Shown piece by piece: positions 1 to 7,790 of a stretch of DNA of 40,397 nt. How positions within the stretch are numbered: the stretch's first letter is position 1; each line of letters opens with the position of its first letter. The DNA lies in contig NZ_JALZWP010000020.1 of assembly GCF_023336755.1 (NCBI RefSeq), positions 1 through 40,397 of the forward strand. Direction: 5' to 3'. The notes below the pieces were generated by a model that saw nothing but the letters and a program-made list of their open reading frames with translations, searched no databases and was not told the origin of the DNA. The translations under genes and the position numbers were made by a program. This DNA comes from Roseinatronobacter domitianus. Lineage in GTDB: Bacteria; Pseudomonadota; Alphaproteobacteria; Rhodobacterales; Rhodobacteraceae.

Positions 1-181
1 ACACCGTAGAACTTCCCGCACCGCACACATCCTGCCCCGCTTTCGGAGGACCAGATCTGCAAACCCTGTTTTGCACAACCGCACAACAAGGCCGCACAAA
101 ACCAACCAAACTGGACGGCGCAAGCTTCATGGCCCAATCCCCCAGCAGGGGCCAACCAGAACACCAATTGAGGTTGAACCT

Positions 182-1174
182 ATGACGATCGACGTATTCG
201 GGCATATGCCGGATGGGCGCCCAGTGAAACGCATCCGCTTGCGCGCAGGCGACTTGCAGGCACATATCTTGACGCTTGGGGCCATCGTTCAAGACCTGCG
301 GATGGATGGTGTCGCGCACCCGCTGGTGCTGGGAGCAACGACGCTTGCCCCCTATCTTGGCCCGATGCATTATTTTGGCGCGACCGTGGGCCGCTTTGCC
401 AATCGCATTGCACAAGGGCGCTTCAGCCTGGATGGGCAGCTTTACCAGCTTTCACGCAATTTTCGTGGGCGGCATTGCTTGCACGGCGGCCAGATTGGCA
501 GCGCCGAGCGATTGTGGTCGGTCACACAGGTGACGGAAGACAGCGTCACCCTGACACTTGTCCTGCCTGACGGTGATATGGGTTTTCCCGGCAATCTGGA
601 GGTCAGCCTGACCATCAGCCTGTCGGATCGCGCGTTGGGTTTCGACATTCGCGCCACAAGCGACCGCGACACGATTTGCAGCTTTGCGCATCACGGGTAT
701 TTCATACTGGATAACAGCGGATCACTGGCACATCATCGTTTGCAGATCGCGGCGGAGGAATACTTGCCGGTTGACGACGATCTGATCCCCACAGGGGATA
801 TTGCCCCGGTCCAGAATACCGATTTCGACTTCCGCACGCCACGCGGATTGCGGGACGTGGCGCTGGACCATAATTTCTGCCTATCGCATAGGCGCGAAAA
901 CTTGCGCCATGTTGCACGGCTCAGGTCCGATCTGTCCGGCCTGACGCTGGATGTCGAAACCACCGAACCCGGCCTTCAAGTGTATACGGCTCAACATTTA
1001 CCACAACAGGGTGTGATCGGGCATGATGGGCAAGCCCTTGGGAAACATGCTGGTCTTGCATTAGAGGCACAGGCTTGGCCCGATACCCCCAATCATCCGC
1101 ACTTTCCGCCTGCCCTTTTGGCAAAAAACGCAACATACTATCATACGACACGCTATGTTTTTGCCACGGCGTGA
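182..1174 (+). CDS. galM: aldose 1-epimerase (galactose mutarotase family)
   Basis: Interconverts the alpha and beta anomers of aldoses in the cytoplasm. The 330-residue product has the usual length and family landmarks: TVGRFANRIA, the HCLHGG glycine-rich sugar-binding stretch, and a HHGYF motif where the family has its catalytic histidine. A C-terminal GLALEAQAWPD carries the acidic residue expected to act as general base. The reading frame is open back to position 71, but the 37 extra residues look non-coding and do not resemble the family. I chose the ATG at 182, which has a TGAGG-like site about 9 nt upstream. No sugar kinase or transporter is visible beside it; any operon partner would lie left of the window. 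Family assignment is firm; the preferred sugar is unknown. Confidence 0.9.
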   Translation: MTIDVFGHMPDGRPVKRIRLRAGDLQAHILTLGAIVQDLRMDGVAHPLVLGATTLAPYLGPMHYFGATVGRFANRIAQGRFSLDGQLYQLSRNFRGRHCLHGGQIGSAERLWSVTQVTEDSVTLTLVLPDGDMGFPGNLEVSLTISLSDRALGFDIRATSDRDTICSFAHHGYFILDNSGSLAHHRLQIAAEEYLPVDDDLIPTGDIAPVQNTDFDFRTPRGLRDVALDHNFCLSHRRENLRHVARLRSDLSGLTLDVETTEPGLQVYTAQHLPQQGVIGHDGQALGKHAGLALEAQAWPDTPNHPHFPPALLAKNATYYHTTRYVFATA

Positions 1175-1539
1175 CCCTTGTTAAGGTTTCTGAATGTAGC
1201 GTCCGCTAAAGAGTGGTCGGCTGACAGATTTGATCCGTTGCGTTAGGGGTATGTTCCGCTGCGAGCCCAGCCTACAGCCGCTTTGCAACTTGAACCGCCA
1301 ATGCCACAATGCGGGCCGGCAAATCGGTCATTCGCGGCACGCTTCAAACGCGGTGGGCATCAGAGGTAGGGCCTACGGACCATTCTCGTTTTTGCTTGTC
1401 ATGAATACCCGACCCAGTGGCGACATTTTAAATTTCGTTAATCTGACTTAGGTCTACGGCTTGTTGGCGTTTAAAATTCCCAAATCACATGAGTTCTGAG
1501 CCAAGGTTGCGAACATCGGAGAGCCGCCTTGACCCGTCG
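1175..1539. other. intergenic region, no gene recognised
   Basis: No convincing coding frame, RNA or terminator was seen here. The short open frame at 1230-1451 has no ribosome site and no recognisable protein character. The segment from about 1440 onward becomes AT-rich and may be flanking debris of the decayed transposase that follows, but no terminal inverted repeat could be fixed. Confidence 0.5.
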
Positions 1540-1872
1540 TGTCCTGAGCGATGGGCGATGATTGAACCTTTCTGCCTCGGCAAGGCCACGGACCCGGCAA
1601 AACCAGTCGCGACCCACGGCTGTTCATGGAAGCCGTGTTGTGGACGCGCGAACCACGCTGGCCATACGGAGCATCGCCCCGGCCATTCCACCGAAATCAA
1701 ACCGACGCTTTCCTGCCGCGTTCGATAAGGAAACGGACAAATCGCGGCATCTGATCGAAAACTATTTCGGAAGACTCAAGGAAAACAGAGGTCTCGCTCT
1801 ACGCTCAAGCAAGACAGACCAAAGCGCAAGGCGTTCACCTCATTGGTAGCCGCGATCATCAAACTCGGATGA
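1540..1872 (+). pseudogene. IS5-type (IS427-like) transposase remnant
   Basis: This is a decayed transposase gene spread over three frames. An N-terminal piece in one frame reads ERWAMIEPFCLGKATDP, like the IS5-type opening. A second frame gives RDPRLFMEAVLWTR from about 1602. A third gives FDKETDKSRHLIENYFGRL and KENRGLALRSSKTDQS (1724-1825), the C-terminal part of the DDE domain. The end, LVAAIIKLG then stop at 1872, is again in another frame. Most of the central catalytic domain is missing, so there is both an internal deletion and several frameshifts, and it cannot make an active enzyme. It marks an old insertion between the epimerase and the TetR/ABC locus. Confidence 0.8.
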
Positions 1873-1895
1873 ACGTCAAATGGCCCCAGACTGGG

Positions 1896-2618
1896 TCATG
1901 AATGCGACAGGCTGTCATCTGTGCGATGCGGCGTGACAAGAGCAGTCGCGCGCAGCTTGCCCAAATGCAGCTCAGCCAATTCCTTGGCGTGCTGGGCAAA
2001 GGAGGCGTTTCCGCTGACTTGCGCGGCGACGATGGCGCCATCCATCAGCAATGTGAAATACGCCACGGTGCGGTCCGGGTCAGCATCGCCCAAGATTGCA
2101 GATTGTGCGGCAATCCACCCGTTCAAATGCGATTTATGCGCCGCAATGATCTTGCGCAGCCGCATGTTCTGCATGTCGAACTCGCCAGCGGCATTGATGA
2201 AGGGGCATCCGAAAAAATGCGGGTCGGAAAACCAAAGCTCCAACACATCAAAGAGCGCCAGGAGCTGTGCTTCGGCATCGCCTTGGACCTTGGCGATTTC
2301 AGCGAAAAACCATGCCCGCCATGCCGCGCCTTCCCGCTCTAGCACAGCTTCGATAAGCCCGTCTTTATTGCCGAAATGCTTGTAGAGAGATGTCTTTGCC
2401 GTTCCTGCCCGGCGCGCGATCGTGTCAACGCCCGTCGCCTGAAAGCCGCCATGGCAAAAGGACCAAGATGCGGCGGCCATCAGTTTTTCGCGCGTTGTGT
2501 TGCCGTAGCGGGCAGAACACAGGGTGCGCGCCCCAAGACAGAGCGTCGGATCGGACTCCTGCTGAAGAACAACCTGTGAAGTCGCACCGTCTTCTACGGT
2601 CGAGGTCAAGTCATCCAT
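1896..2618 (-). CDS. TetR/AcrR family transcriptional regulator
   Basis: A probable ligand-responsive repressor of 240 residues. The helix-turn-helix is clear at about residues 62-90 (GVDTIARRAGTAKTSLYKHF, followed by GNKDGLIEAVL). The C-terminal half is a variable ligand-binding domain. A roughly 40-residue N-terminal extension before the DNA-binding domain is longer than usual, so an internal start is possible; the annotated ATG lies just after an AGGAAC sequence on the minus strand. The gene is divergent from the ABC transporter/cyanase operon, with 343 bp between them. That interval holds two copies of a partly palindromic 14-bp word, so control of the operon and of itself is likely. The inducer is unknown. 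Confidence 0.88.
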   Translation of the reverse strand: MDDLTSTVEDGATSQVVLQQESDPTLCLGARTLCSARYGNTTREKLMAAASWSFCHGGFQATGVDTIARRAGTAKTSLYKHFGNKDGLIEAVLEREGAAWRAWFFAEIAKVQGDAEAQLLALFDVLELWFSDPHFFGCPFINAAGEFDMQNMRLRKIIAAHKSHLNGWIAAQSAILGDADPDRTVAYFTLLMDGAIVAAQVSGNASFAQHAKELAELHLGKLRATALVTPHRTDDSLSHS

Positions 2619-2732
2619 GTTCTGTTCCTACTTTATACCCGTGCCGCCTTCGTCGCCTCGCATACAGACCTGTAGCACGGGTTTCTTCACAACACCATGC
2701 AAGCCTGTCCACCGGACGAATCGAGACAAAGA

Positions 2733-2754
2733 GTAGATACAGATCGGTATCTGC
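2733..2754. promoter_or_regulatory. candidate TetR operator, copy 1
   Basis: A 22-bp imperfect palindrome with arms GTAGATAC and GTATCTGC around AGATCG, placed between the TetR gene and the ABC operon. Its core, ACAGATCGGTATCT, recurs exactly at 2903-2916. Arm length and spacing suit a TetR dimer. This copy lies about 115 bp from the TetR start codon and would suit autoregulation. Confidence 0.6.
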
Positions 2755-2824
2755 TTTTCTTCAGTAAATTTGCGATTCGATGACTGCCGAGATTCAGAAA
2801 TGCCCCATTGATGGACATTAAGTA

Positions 2825-2857
2825 GCCAAAATATAGGCTAAAGCCAAAAATATAGGC
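2825..2857. repeat. tandem repeat in the divergent promoter region
   Basis: Two tandem near-copies of GCCAAAATATAGGC (the second has one extra A), separated by four bases. Each copy is itself partly palindromic (GCC...GGC). The AT-rich cores could be a second regulator site or promoter -10 material. It lies between the two candidate TetR operators. Confidence 0.5.
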
Positions 2858-2902
2858 CATCTGCGGCGTCTTTCTGGGATACGTAATTTTTGCTTGGACA
2901 AA

Positions 2903-2918
2903 ACAGATCGGTATCTAC
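2903..2918. promoter_or_regulatory. candidate TetR operator, copy 2
   Basis: Carries the exact 14-bp word ACAGATCGGTATCT found at 2739-2752 and extends to AC, 44 bp before the start codon of the ABC ATPase gene. Only the right half of the palindrome is well kept. Its position suits repression of the ABC/cyanase operon. Confidence 0.55.
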
Positions 2919-2961
2919 ACGCTCAAAGAAAGTGGAACAATACGCATAGTCGGAGTCCGGT

Positions 2962-3822
2962 ATGACAGCTTTCAGCACGATCAAAACCCTCGAATCTGGT
3001 GCGATCAAAGGCGATGCGACTGTGCCAGGCGTGTCGCAGAAAGAGCTGTCGGAAAAATCAGGTTCACCCGCGCAAGGTCATGGCGCGCATGTCCAGATAG
3101 ACGGGTTGCAGCACCGCTATAAGGGGACGGCTGCAAACTGTTTGCAGGATCTGAACTTCAAGGTCGATGCGGGCCAGATCGTGGCATTGGTCGGGCGCTC
3201 CGGTTGTGGCAAGTCGACGTTGTTGCACCTTATCGCGGGGCTTATGCAGCCCAGCGTTGGCGGCGTTTATATTAACGGCAACCGCGTGAAATCGACCTGC
3301 CCGCGCTGGGTCGTGATGTTTCAGGCCCCGTCGCTTTTTCCGTGGATGACTGTCGCGCAGAATGCCGCCCTTGGCCTGCGCTTTGCCGGACGCACCTCGG
3401 AAATCGCAAAACGCGTTCCCGCGCTGTTGGAGTTGGTCGGCCTGACCGCCTTTGCCGACCGCAATGTGCAGGATTTGTCGGGCGGGCAGCAACAGCGGGT
3501 GGCACTTGCCCGTTCGCTGGCGACACAGCCCGACCTGTTGTTGCTTGATGAGCCGTTTTCCGCGCTCGACGCCTTCACCCGCCGCGCCCTGCAACAGGAT
3601 GTGCGCCGCATTGCCAAGGAACTTGGGCTGACGGTGGTGCTGGTCACGCATGACATTACCGAAGCTGCCATCATGGCGGACCGCGCCCTGATTATGGCGC
3701 CCGATCCGGGCCGTATCGTGACCGATACCCCGTTGGCCCCCGGCCCCGAGCGCCATCGCGACAGCCCCGAATTTGAGGCAGAGCGCGCGCGCCTTTCCAC
3801 GCTCTTTGAAGCCACCGCCTGA
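2962..3822 (+). CDS. ABC transporter ATP-binding protein (nitrate/sulfonate/taurine type)
   Basis: The energising subunit of an importer with the next two genes. The 286-residue protein has Walker A (GRSGCGKST, about residues 79-87), the signature LSGGQQQR, Walker B LLLLDEPF followed by SALD, and the switch histidine in VTHDITEA. About 45 residues precede the ABC domain, somewhat more than in SsuB or TauB. The start ATG has GGAG 7 nt upstream. It is the first gene of the rightward operon, with two candidate TetR operators and a tandem repeat upstream. Family members import nitrate, cyanate, taurine, alkanesulfonates or pyrimidine precursors; the sequence alone does not choose among them. The downstream cyanase makes a cyanate- or thiocyanate-like anion attractive. 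Confidence 0.92.
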   Translation: MTAFSTIKTLESGAIKGDATVPGVSQKELSEKSGSPAQGHGAHVQIDGLQHRYKGTAANCLQDLNFKVDAGQIVALVGRSGCGKSTLLHLIAGLMQPSVGGVYINGNRVKSTCPRWVVMFQAPSLFPWMTVAQNAALGLRFAGRTSEIAKRVPALLELVGLTAFADRNVQDLSGGQQQRVALARSLATQPDLLLLDEPFSALDAFTRRALQQDVRRIAKELGLTVVLVTHDITEAAIMADRALIMAPDPGRIVTDTPLAPGPERHRDSPEFEAERARLSTLFEATA

Positions 3823-3852
3823 CTGCTCATCCCTCGCCAAGGAGAAACCGAT

Positions 3853-5103
3853 ATGAACGAAGATGATCTACGCCGCGCCGAAATGAAATGGGCGAAGGAT
3901 GCCTATAGTGGTGATTACTCCCGCCGGGGTGCGCTGAACCTGTTCGCGCAAGGCGGGCTGTTCGCCGGGTTGTCGGGCCTGCTGGCCAGCTTGCCACAGA
4001 TGTCCTATGCGCAAGAGGACGAAAAAGTGCGCATCGGCTATTTGCCCATCACCGATGCCACGGCGCTGTTGGTCGCCCATGCCAATGGTTATTTCAAAGA
4101 TGAAGGTCTGGACGCCGAAGACCCGACCTTGATCCGAGGCTGGGCGCCCTTGATCGAAGGGTTCGTGGCCAATCGCTTCAACCTGGTGCATTTCCTGAAC
4201 CCGATCCCGATCTGGATGCGCTACAACAACAACTTTCCCGTCAAGGTGCTGTCCTGGGCGCATACGAACGGGTCCGGCGTTGTTGTCGGCGCGCATACCG
4301 ACATTACCGATTTCAAAGGCTTGGGCGGCAAGCAGGTGGCCGTGCCCTTCTGGTATTCGATGCACAATATTGTGCTGCAATACGCACTGCGGCAATCGGG
4401 CATCACGCCGGTCATTCAGGACCAGTCTGCGCCCTTGGCCGATAACGAATGCAACCTGATGGTGATGCAACCGCCGGAAATGCCGCCAGCCTTGGCCGCC
4501 CGCTCGATCGACGCCTACATCGTGGCCGAACCATTCAATGCGATGGGTGAAGTTCTGGCTGGCGCGCGGATGCTGCGCTTTACCGGCGATATCTGGAAAA
4601 ACCATCCTTGCTGCGTGGTCGCCACCCACGAAGAGGCAATCACCGCCCGGCCCGAATGGGTGCAGGCCGTGACCAATGCCGTGGTGCGCGGCGCGATCTA
4701 TGCCTCGCAGAACAAGGCAGAGGTTGCGCAGATGATCAGCCGCGACGGCAAGGGCTATCTGCCCGCCCCAGCCGAAGTCGTGATCCGCGCCATGACGCAT
4801 TACGACACCGCGGAATATGCCGATAGCGGCGCATTGACCCACGCGGATTGGAACAACGGACGGATCGATTTTCAGCCGTGGCCCTACCCAAGCGCCGACG
4901 CATTGACGGTCTCTTACTTGCGCGAAACCGTTGTGTCGGGTGACGCGGCCTTCCTAGCCGATCTGGACCCGGCCTTCGTATCCGAGGATCTGGTCGATCG
5001 CAGCTTCGTGCGCAAAGCGGTCGAGCGTTTCCCGGAATGGCTGAATGATCCGTCAGTCAATGCAGGCGACCCCTTCACCCGCGAGGAGGTTTTGTCGCTG
5101 TGA
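3853..5103 (+). CDS. ABC transporter substrate-binding protein (NrtA/SsuA type)
   Basis: The periplasmic receptor of the importer, 416 residues. A twin-arginine-type signal is visible: SRRGALNLF at residues 23-31, then a hydrophobic stretch ending near SYAQ, implying Tat export, as in NrtA and CynA. The mature part begins VRIGYLPITDATALLVAHANGYF, the typical opening of NMT1/THI5-like and nitrate/cyanate/bicarbonate receptors. FVANRFNLVHFLNPIPIW fits the anion-receptor group. A PCC pair occurs near residues 253-255. The ribosome site AAGGAG lies 7 nt before the start. The stop overlaps the GTG start of the permease. The ligand is not known; a small anion is inferred from family and context. 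Confidence 0.88.
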   Translation: MNEDDLRRAEMKWAKDAYSGDYSRRGALNLFAQGGLFAGLSGLLASLPQMSYAQEDEKVRIGYLPITDATALLVAHANGYFKDEGLDAEDPTLIRGWAPLIEGFVANRFNLVHFLNPIPIWMRYNNNFPVKVLSWAHTNGSGVVVGAHTDITDFKGLGGKQVAVPFWYSMHNIVLQYALRQSGITPVIQDQSAPLADNECNLMVMQPPEMPPALAARSIDAYIVAEPFNAMGEVLAGARMLRFTGDIWKNHPCCVVATHEEAITARPEWVQAVTNAVVRGAIYASQNKAEVAQMISRDGKGYLPAPAEVVIRAMTHYDTAEYADSGALTHADWNNGRIDFQPWPYPSADALTVSYLRETVVSGDAAFLADLDPAFVSEDLVDRSFVRKAVERFPEWLNDPSVNAGDPFTREEVLSL

Positions 5104-5942
5104 CCGATGCTGCCCTCTCCCAATCCGACCAGCTTCGGTCCGATGCCACCAAGGCCCGGATTGCCATGCTGCAAGGCTGGCTGCGCAGTCTGGCCATCGG
5201 GGCGCTGGGTCTGGCCATTCTGGGCGCGTTCTGGGCCTTGGGCGGTTGGTATATCGCCCAATCGCCGGGCATGTTCGCCTTTGCGCAGCTTGCCCCCCTC
5301 CCGACGCTGGAACGGCTATGGGACATGGCGCAACGTGGCGAAATTTGGCACATGTCGGCCCCAAGTCTGAACCGTGTGGGCTGGGGGCTTGGCTTTGCCA
5401 TTCTGATCGGGGTGCCCATGGGCATCCTGATCGGGCGGCTGGCATGGCTGCGCGACCTGTCAAATGCGCCGTTTCAACTGCTGCGGATGATCTCGCCACT
5501 CAGCTGGATGCCGATTGCGATCATGGCCTTTGCCACATGGGATGCTGCAATCATCTTCCTGATCTTCGTGGCCTCTGTCTGGCCGATCATGTTTGCCACG
5601 GCAGCCGGTGTGAAACGGATTGACCCTGCTTGGCTGAAAGTGTCGCGCAACCTTGGGGCCAACCCGCTGCACATGCTGTTCTATGTCATTTTGCCTGCCA
5701 TTGCGCAGGACATCATGACGGGCATTCGGCTGGCGCTGGGCATTGCCTGGGTGGTGCTTGTGCCCGCCGAATACCTTGGCGTGTCCTCGGGGCTTGGCTT
5801 TGCCATCAACGATGCGCGCGACTCTCTCGATTATGCGCGTCTGGGGGCCACGGTGCTTGTCATCGGGGTCATCGGATACGCGCTCGATTCCCTGTGCTTG
5901 CTGGCGATCAAACGCTTCAGCTGGCTGCGCAGTGATACCTGA
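5100..5942 (+). CDS. ABC transporter permease (binding-protein-dependent)
   Basis: The membrane subunit of the importer, 280 residues with several hydrophobic helices. The EAA-type cytoplasmic loop that contacts the ATPase is seen as RNLGANPLHMLFYVILPA. Translation begins at a GTG whose TG is shared with the stop codon of the receptor gene (GTGA), so the two are translationally coupled. The order ATPase-receptor-permease matches complete nitrate/sulfonate-type importers, and no second permease is needed because this one should homodimerise. Confidence 0.9.
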   Translation: MTDAALSQSDQLRSDATKARIAMLQGWLRSLAIGALGLAILGAFWALGGWYIAQSPGMFAFAQLAPLPTLERLWDMAQRGEIWHMSAPSLNRVGWGLGFAILIGVPMGILIGRLAWLRDLSNAPFQLLRMISPLSWMPIAIMAFATWDAAIIFLIFVASVWPIMFATAAGVKRIDPAWLKVSRNLGANPLHMLFYVILPAIAQDIMTGIRLALGIAWVVLVPAEYLGVSSGLGFAINDARDSLDYARLGATVLVIGVIGYALDSLCLLAIKRFSWLRSDT

Positions 5943-5968
5943 ACCCCAACCCGAAAAGGAGGAATACC

Positions 5969-6505
5969 ATGGGTGAACCCGCAACGGTGCTGACAGGATG
6001 TCTGGCGCCGATTGACAGAACCGGGCTGGAAGGCCTGATCGAAAAAGGCAAGGCCGACCCAAAAGCGATCAAGACGCTGTCGTGCAAAACCGTTGCCGAA
6101 GGCCGCTTTCGCCATGCCAACTACATTCGCGACCTGCCGCCCTATATCGTGGACGAGCCGCCCGGCCTGCTGGGTGACGACACGGCACCGAACCCATCCG
6201 AGGCATCGCTTGCGGCGCTTGGGTCTTGCGTCTGCGTTGGCCTGCACGCCAATGCCGTCCATCGCGGCATTACCGTCAACAAGCTGGAAATCGAGATGGA
6301 GGCCGATCTGAACATCACCGCCGTCTGGGGCACGGGCGATCAGTCCGAAAAGCCTGTCGGTTTCACCGATGTTCGCATGAAGGTCGTGATGGAAGCCGAC
6401 GCCCCGCAAGAGGTGATCGACGAGCTGATCGCGCATGTCGCGAAATGGTCGCCGGTGTTCAACACCTTCTCGCGCCCGGTGAACATGGAAATCGCCGCCG
6501 CGTAA
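5969..6505 (+). CDS. OsmC-like protein
   Basis: Belongs to the OsmC/Ohr fold, whose active members reduce organic peroxides with a cysteine pair. The 178-residue protein has the family core PSEASLAALGSCVCVGLHAN (residues 76-95) with the peroxidatic-type cysteine at C87, plus a second one at C89. The second family cysteine, normally before PVxNTL, is replaced: the sequence reads KWSPVFNTFSRPV. Peroxidase chemistry of the Ohr kind is therefore doubtful. Some OsmC-like proteins of unknown function have the same SPV form. AGGAGG lies 6-7 nt before the ATG. It sits 26 nt after the permease, inside the operon. A role in handling a reactive sulfur or thiol intermediate is inference. Confidence 0.85.
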   Translation: MGEPATVLTGCLAPIDRTGLEGLIEKGKADPKAIKTLSCKTVAEGRFRHANYIRDLPPYIVDEPPGLLGDDTAPNPSEASLAALGSCVCVGLHANAVHRGITVNKLEIEMEADLNITAVWGTGDQSEKPVGFTDVRMKVVMEADAPQEVIDELIAHVAKWSPVFNTFSRPVNMEIAAA

Positions 6506-6514
6506 GCCGACTAT

Positions 6515-6541
6515 CGGGGCCGCCTGCGCGTGGCGGCCCCG
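6515..6541. other. GC-rich intra-operon stem-loop
   Basis: A perfect 10-bp stem (CGGGGCCGCC pairing with GGCGGCCCCG) with a 7-nt loop, starting 10 nt after the OsmC-like stop codon. No T-run follows, so it is more likely an mRNA-stabilising or partial attenuation element than a full terminator. The operon appears to continue, since a ribosome site and a gene follow in the same direction. Confidence 0.6.
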
Positions 6542-6606
6542 CATCCCACCTCGTCCCCGATGTCTGAGCGCGACAGGCTATCGCATCCATCCCTCAGGAG
6601 TTGCTC

Positions 6607-7752
6607 ATGTCTTTAGACCTTGCCACCGCACCGCAAATGCCCGCGCTGGGCCTTCCCGATCCCGAATTCGTGCTGGCCGAAGCCGACCGCATCACCGCCA
6701 GTGACCTTGTTCCGCTGGTCCGGGCCATTGACGCCGACGGCGTCTATCCTGAAGCGGTTATGCGCAGCTATGGCGCGGCTGGCGCATTCCAGCGCCACCT
6801 GCCCGCCCCCGGCGGCGTTCTGGACCTGGACACAACCATCGCCGCCATGACCCGCGCCGGGCGCGAATGCCTGTCGACGGCGTTTTGCATGTGGTGCCAA
6901 TCAGCGCTGGGTTGGTATATTTTCAATTCCGACAATACCGAGTTGCAGGACAGCTTGGGTGCCAAGGTCGCCACGGGCGAAGTGCTGGGCGGCACCGGCC
7001 TGTCGAACCCGATGAAAACCCTGTTCGGGATAGAATCGATGAAGCTGAAGGCAACCCCGGTCGAGGGTGGCTATACTCTGCGCGGCACCCTGCCGTGGGT
7101 CAGCAACATCAATGAAGACGCATGGTTTGCCGTCATCAGCGAAATCCCCGAAGGCCCACGCGCGGGCGAACGGGTGATGATGGTGCTGCATGGGCGCGGC
7201 GATGGCGTGAAGCTGGTTTCAAACGACCATTTCGTGGCGCTGGAAGGCACGCGCACCTATGGGGTGCAATGCCGCGATGCGTTCGTGCCAAGCGCCAATG
7301 TCATTGCAGACCCGATCAATACCTATGTGCCAAAAATCCGCGGCGGTTTTATCTTGCTGCAATCGGGCATGGCGTTTGGCATGATCGAGGGCTGTATCGC
7401 CCTTATGGAACAGGTGCGCGGCCCACTCGGCCATGTGAACCAGCATCTGCCCGACCAGCCCGAGCATTTCCGCGAAAAACTGGACGCCATGAAGGCCGAG
7501 GTCGCGGAGCTTTGCAAAACCCCCTACGACCCATCGGACGACTATTTCATCCGGGTCATCAGAGCCCGGCTTGCCGCTGGAGATCTGGCCGTTGCCGCCG
7601 CGCATAATGCGATGCTGCATCAGGGCGCGCGGGGATATGTCAGCAATGGCGCGGCGCAGCGCCGTCTGCGCGAAAGCTATTTCGTGGCCATCGTAACCCC
7701 CGCCACCAAGCAATTGCGCAAGATGCTGGCGGATATGGGGGCCGAAGCCTGA
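6607..7752 (+). CDS. acyl-CoA-dehydrogenase-fold flavoprotein
   Basis: A 381-residue member of the acyl-CoA dehydrogenase superfamily. Visible landmarks are the helical N-terminal domain, the beta-domain stretch GTGLSNPMKTLFG, and YTLRGTLPWVSNINEDAWFAV, where the family normally has a flavin-contacting tryptophan. The C-terminal segment lacks a YEGT-like loop with the catalytic glutamate, and no ER pair marks the alternative position. Simple alpha,beta-desaturation of a CoA ester is therefore unlikely. Superfamily members without this glutamate include flavin-dependent monooxygenases acting on sulfur compounds (DszC, SfnC types). ATG at 6607 is chosen because AGGAG lies 7 nt before it; the frame opens at a TTG two codons earlier. 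Its place beside a sulfurtransferase and cyanase suggests the redox step of this pathway. Confidence 0.8.
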   Translation: MSLDLATAPQMPALGLPDPEFVLAEADRITASDLVPLVRAIDADGVYPEAVMRSYGAAGAFQRHLPAPGGVLDLDTTIAAMTRAGRECLSTAFCMWCQSALGWYIFNSDNTELQDSLGAKVATGEVLGGTGLSNPMKTLFGIESMKLKATPVEGGYTLRGTLPWVSNINEDAWFAVISEIPEGPRAGERVMMVLHGRGDGVKLVSNDHFVALEGTRTYGVQCRDAFVPSANVIADPINTYVPKIRGGFILLQSGMAFGMIEGCIALMEQVRGPLGHVNQHLPDQPEHFREKLDAMKAEVAELCKTPYDPSDDYFIRVIRARLAAGDLAVAAAHNAMLHQGARGYVSNGAAQRRLRESYFVAIVTPATKQLRKMLADMGAEA

Positions 7753-7790
7753 CAGCCCATCCGAAACCAAAACGCCAACAGGGAAAGAGC

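Noticed and set aside
1230-1451. A 73-codon frame in the gap after the epimerase
   Set aside because: No ribosome site, no recognisable fold, and it lies next to decayed transposon debris.
3868-4842. A long minus-strand frame opposite the ABC receptor gene
   Set aside because: The receptor on the plus strand is complete with signal and motifs; the antisense frame has a His-rich, non-protein-like composition.
2962-5942. Calling the importer a dedicated nitrate or cyanate transporter by name
   Set aside because: The receptor family binds many small anions and the sequence alone does not fix the ligand; only context suggests a cyanate- or thiocyanate-like compound.
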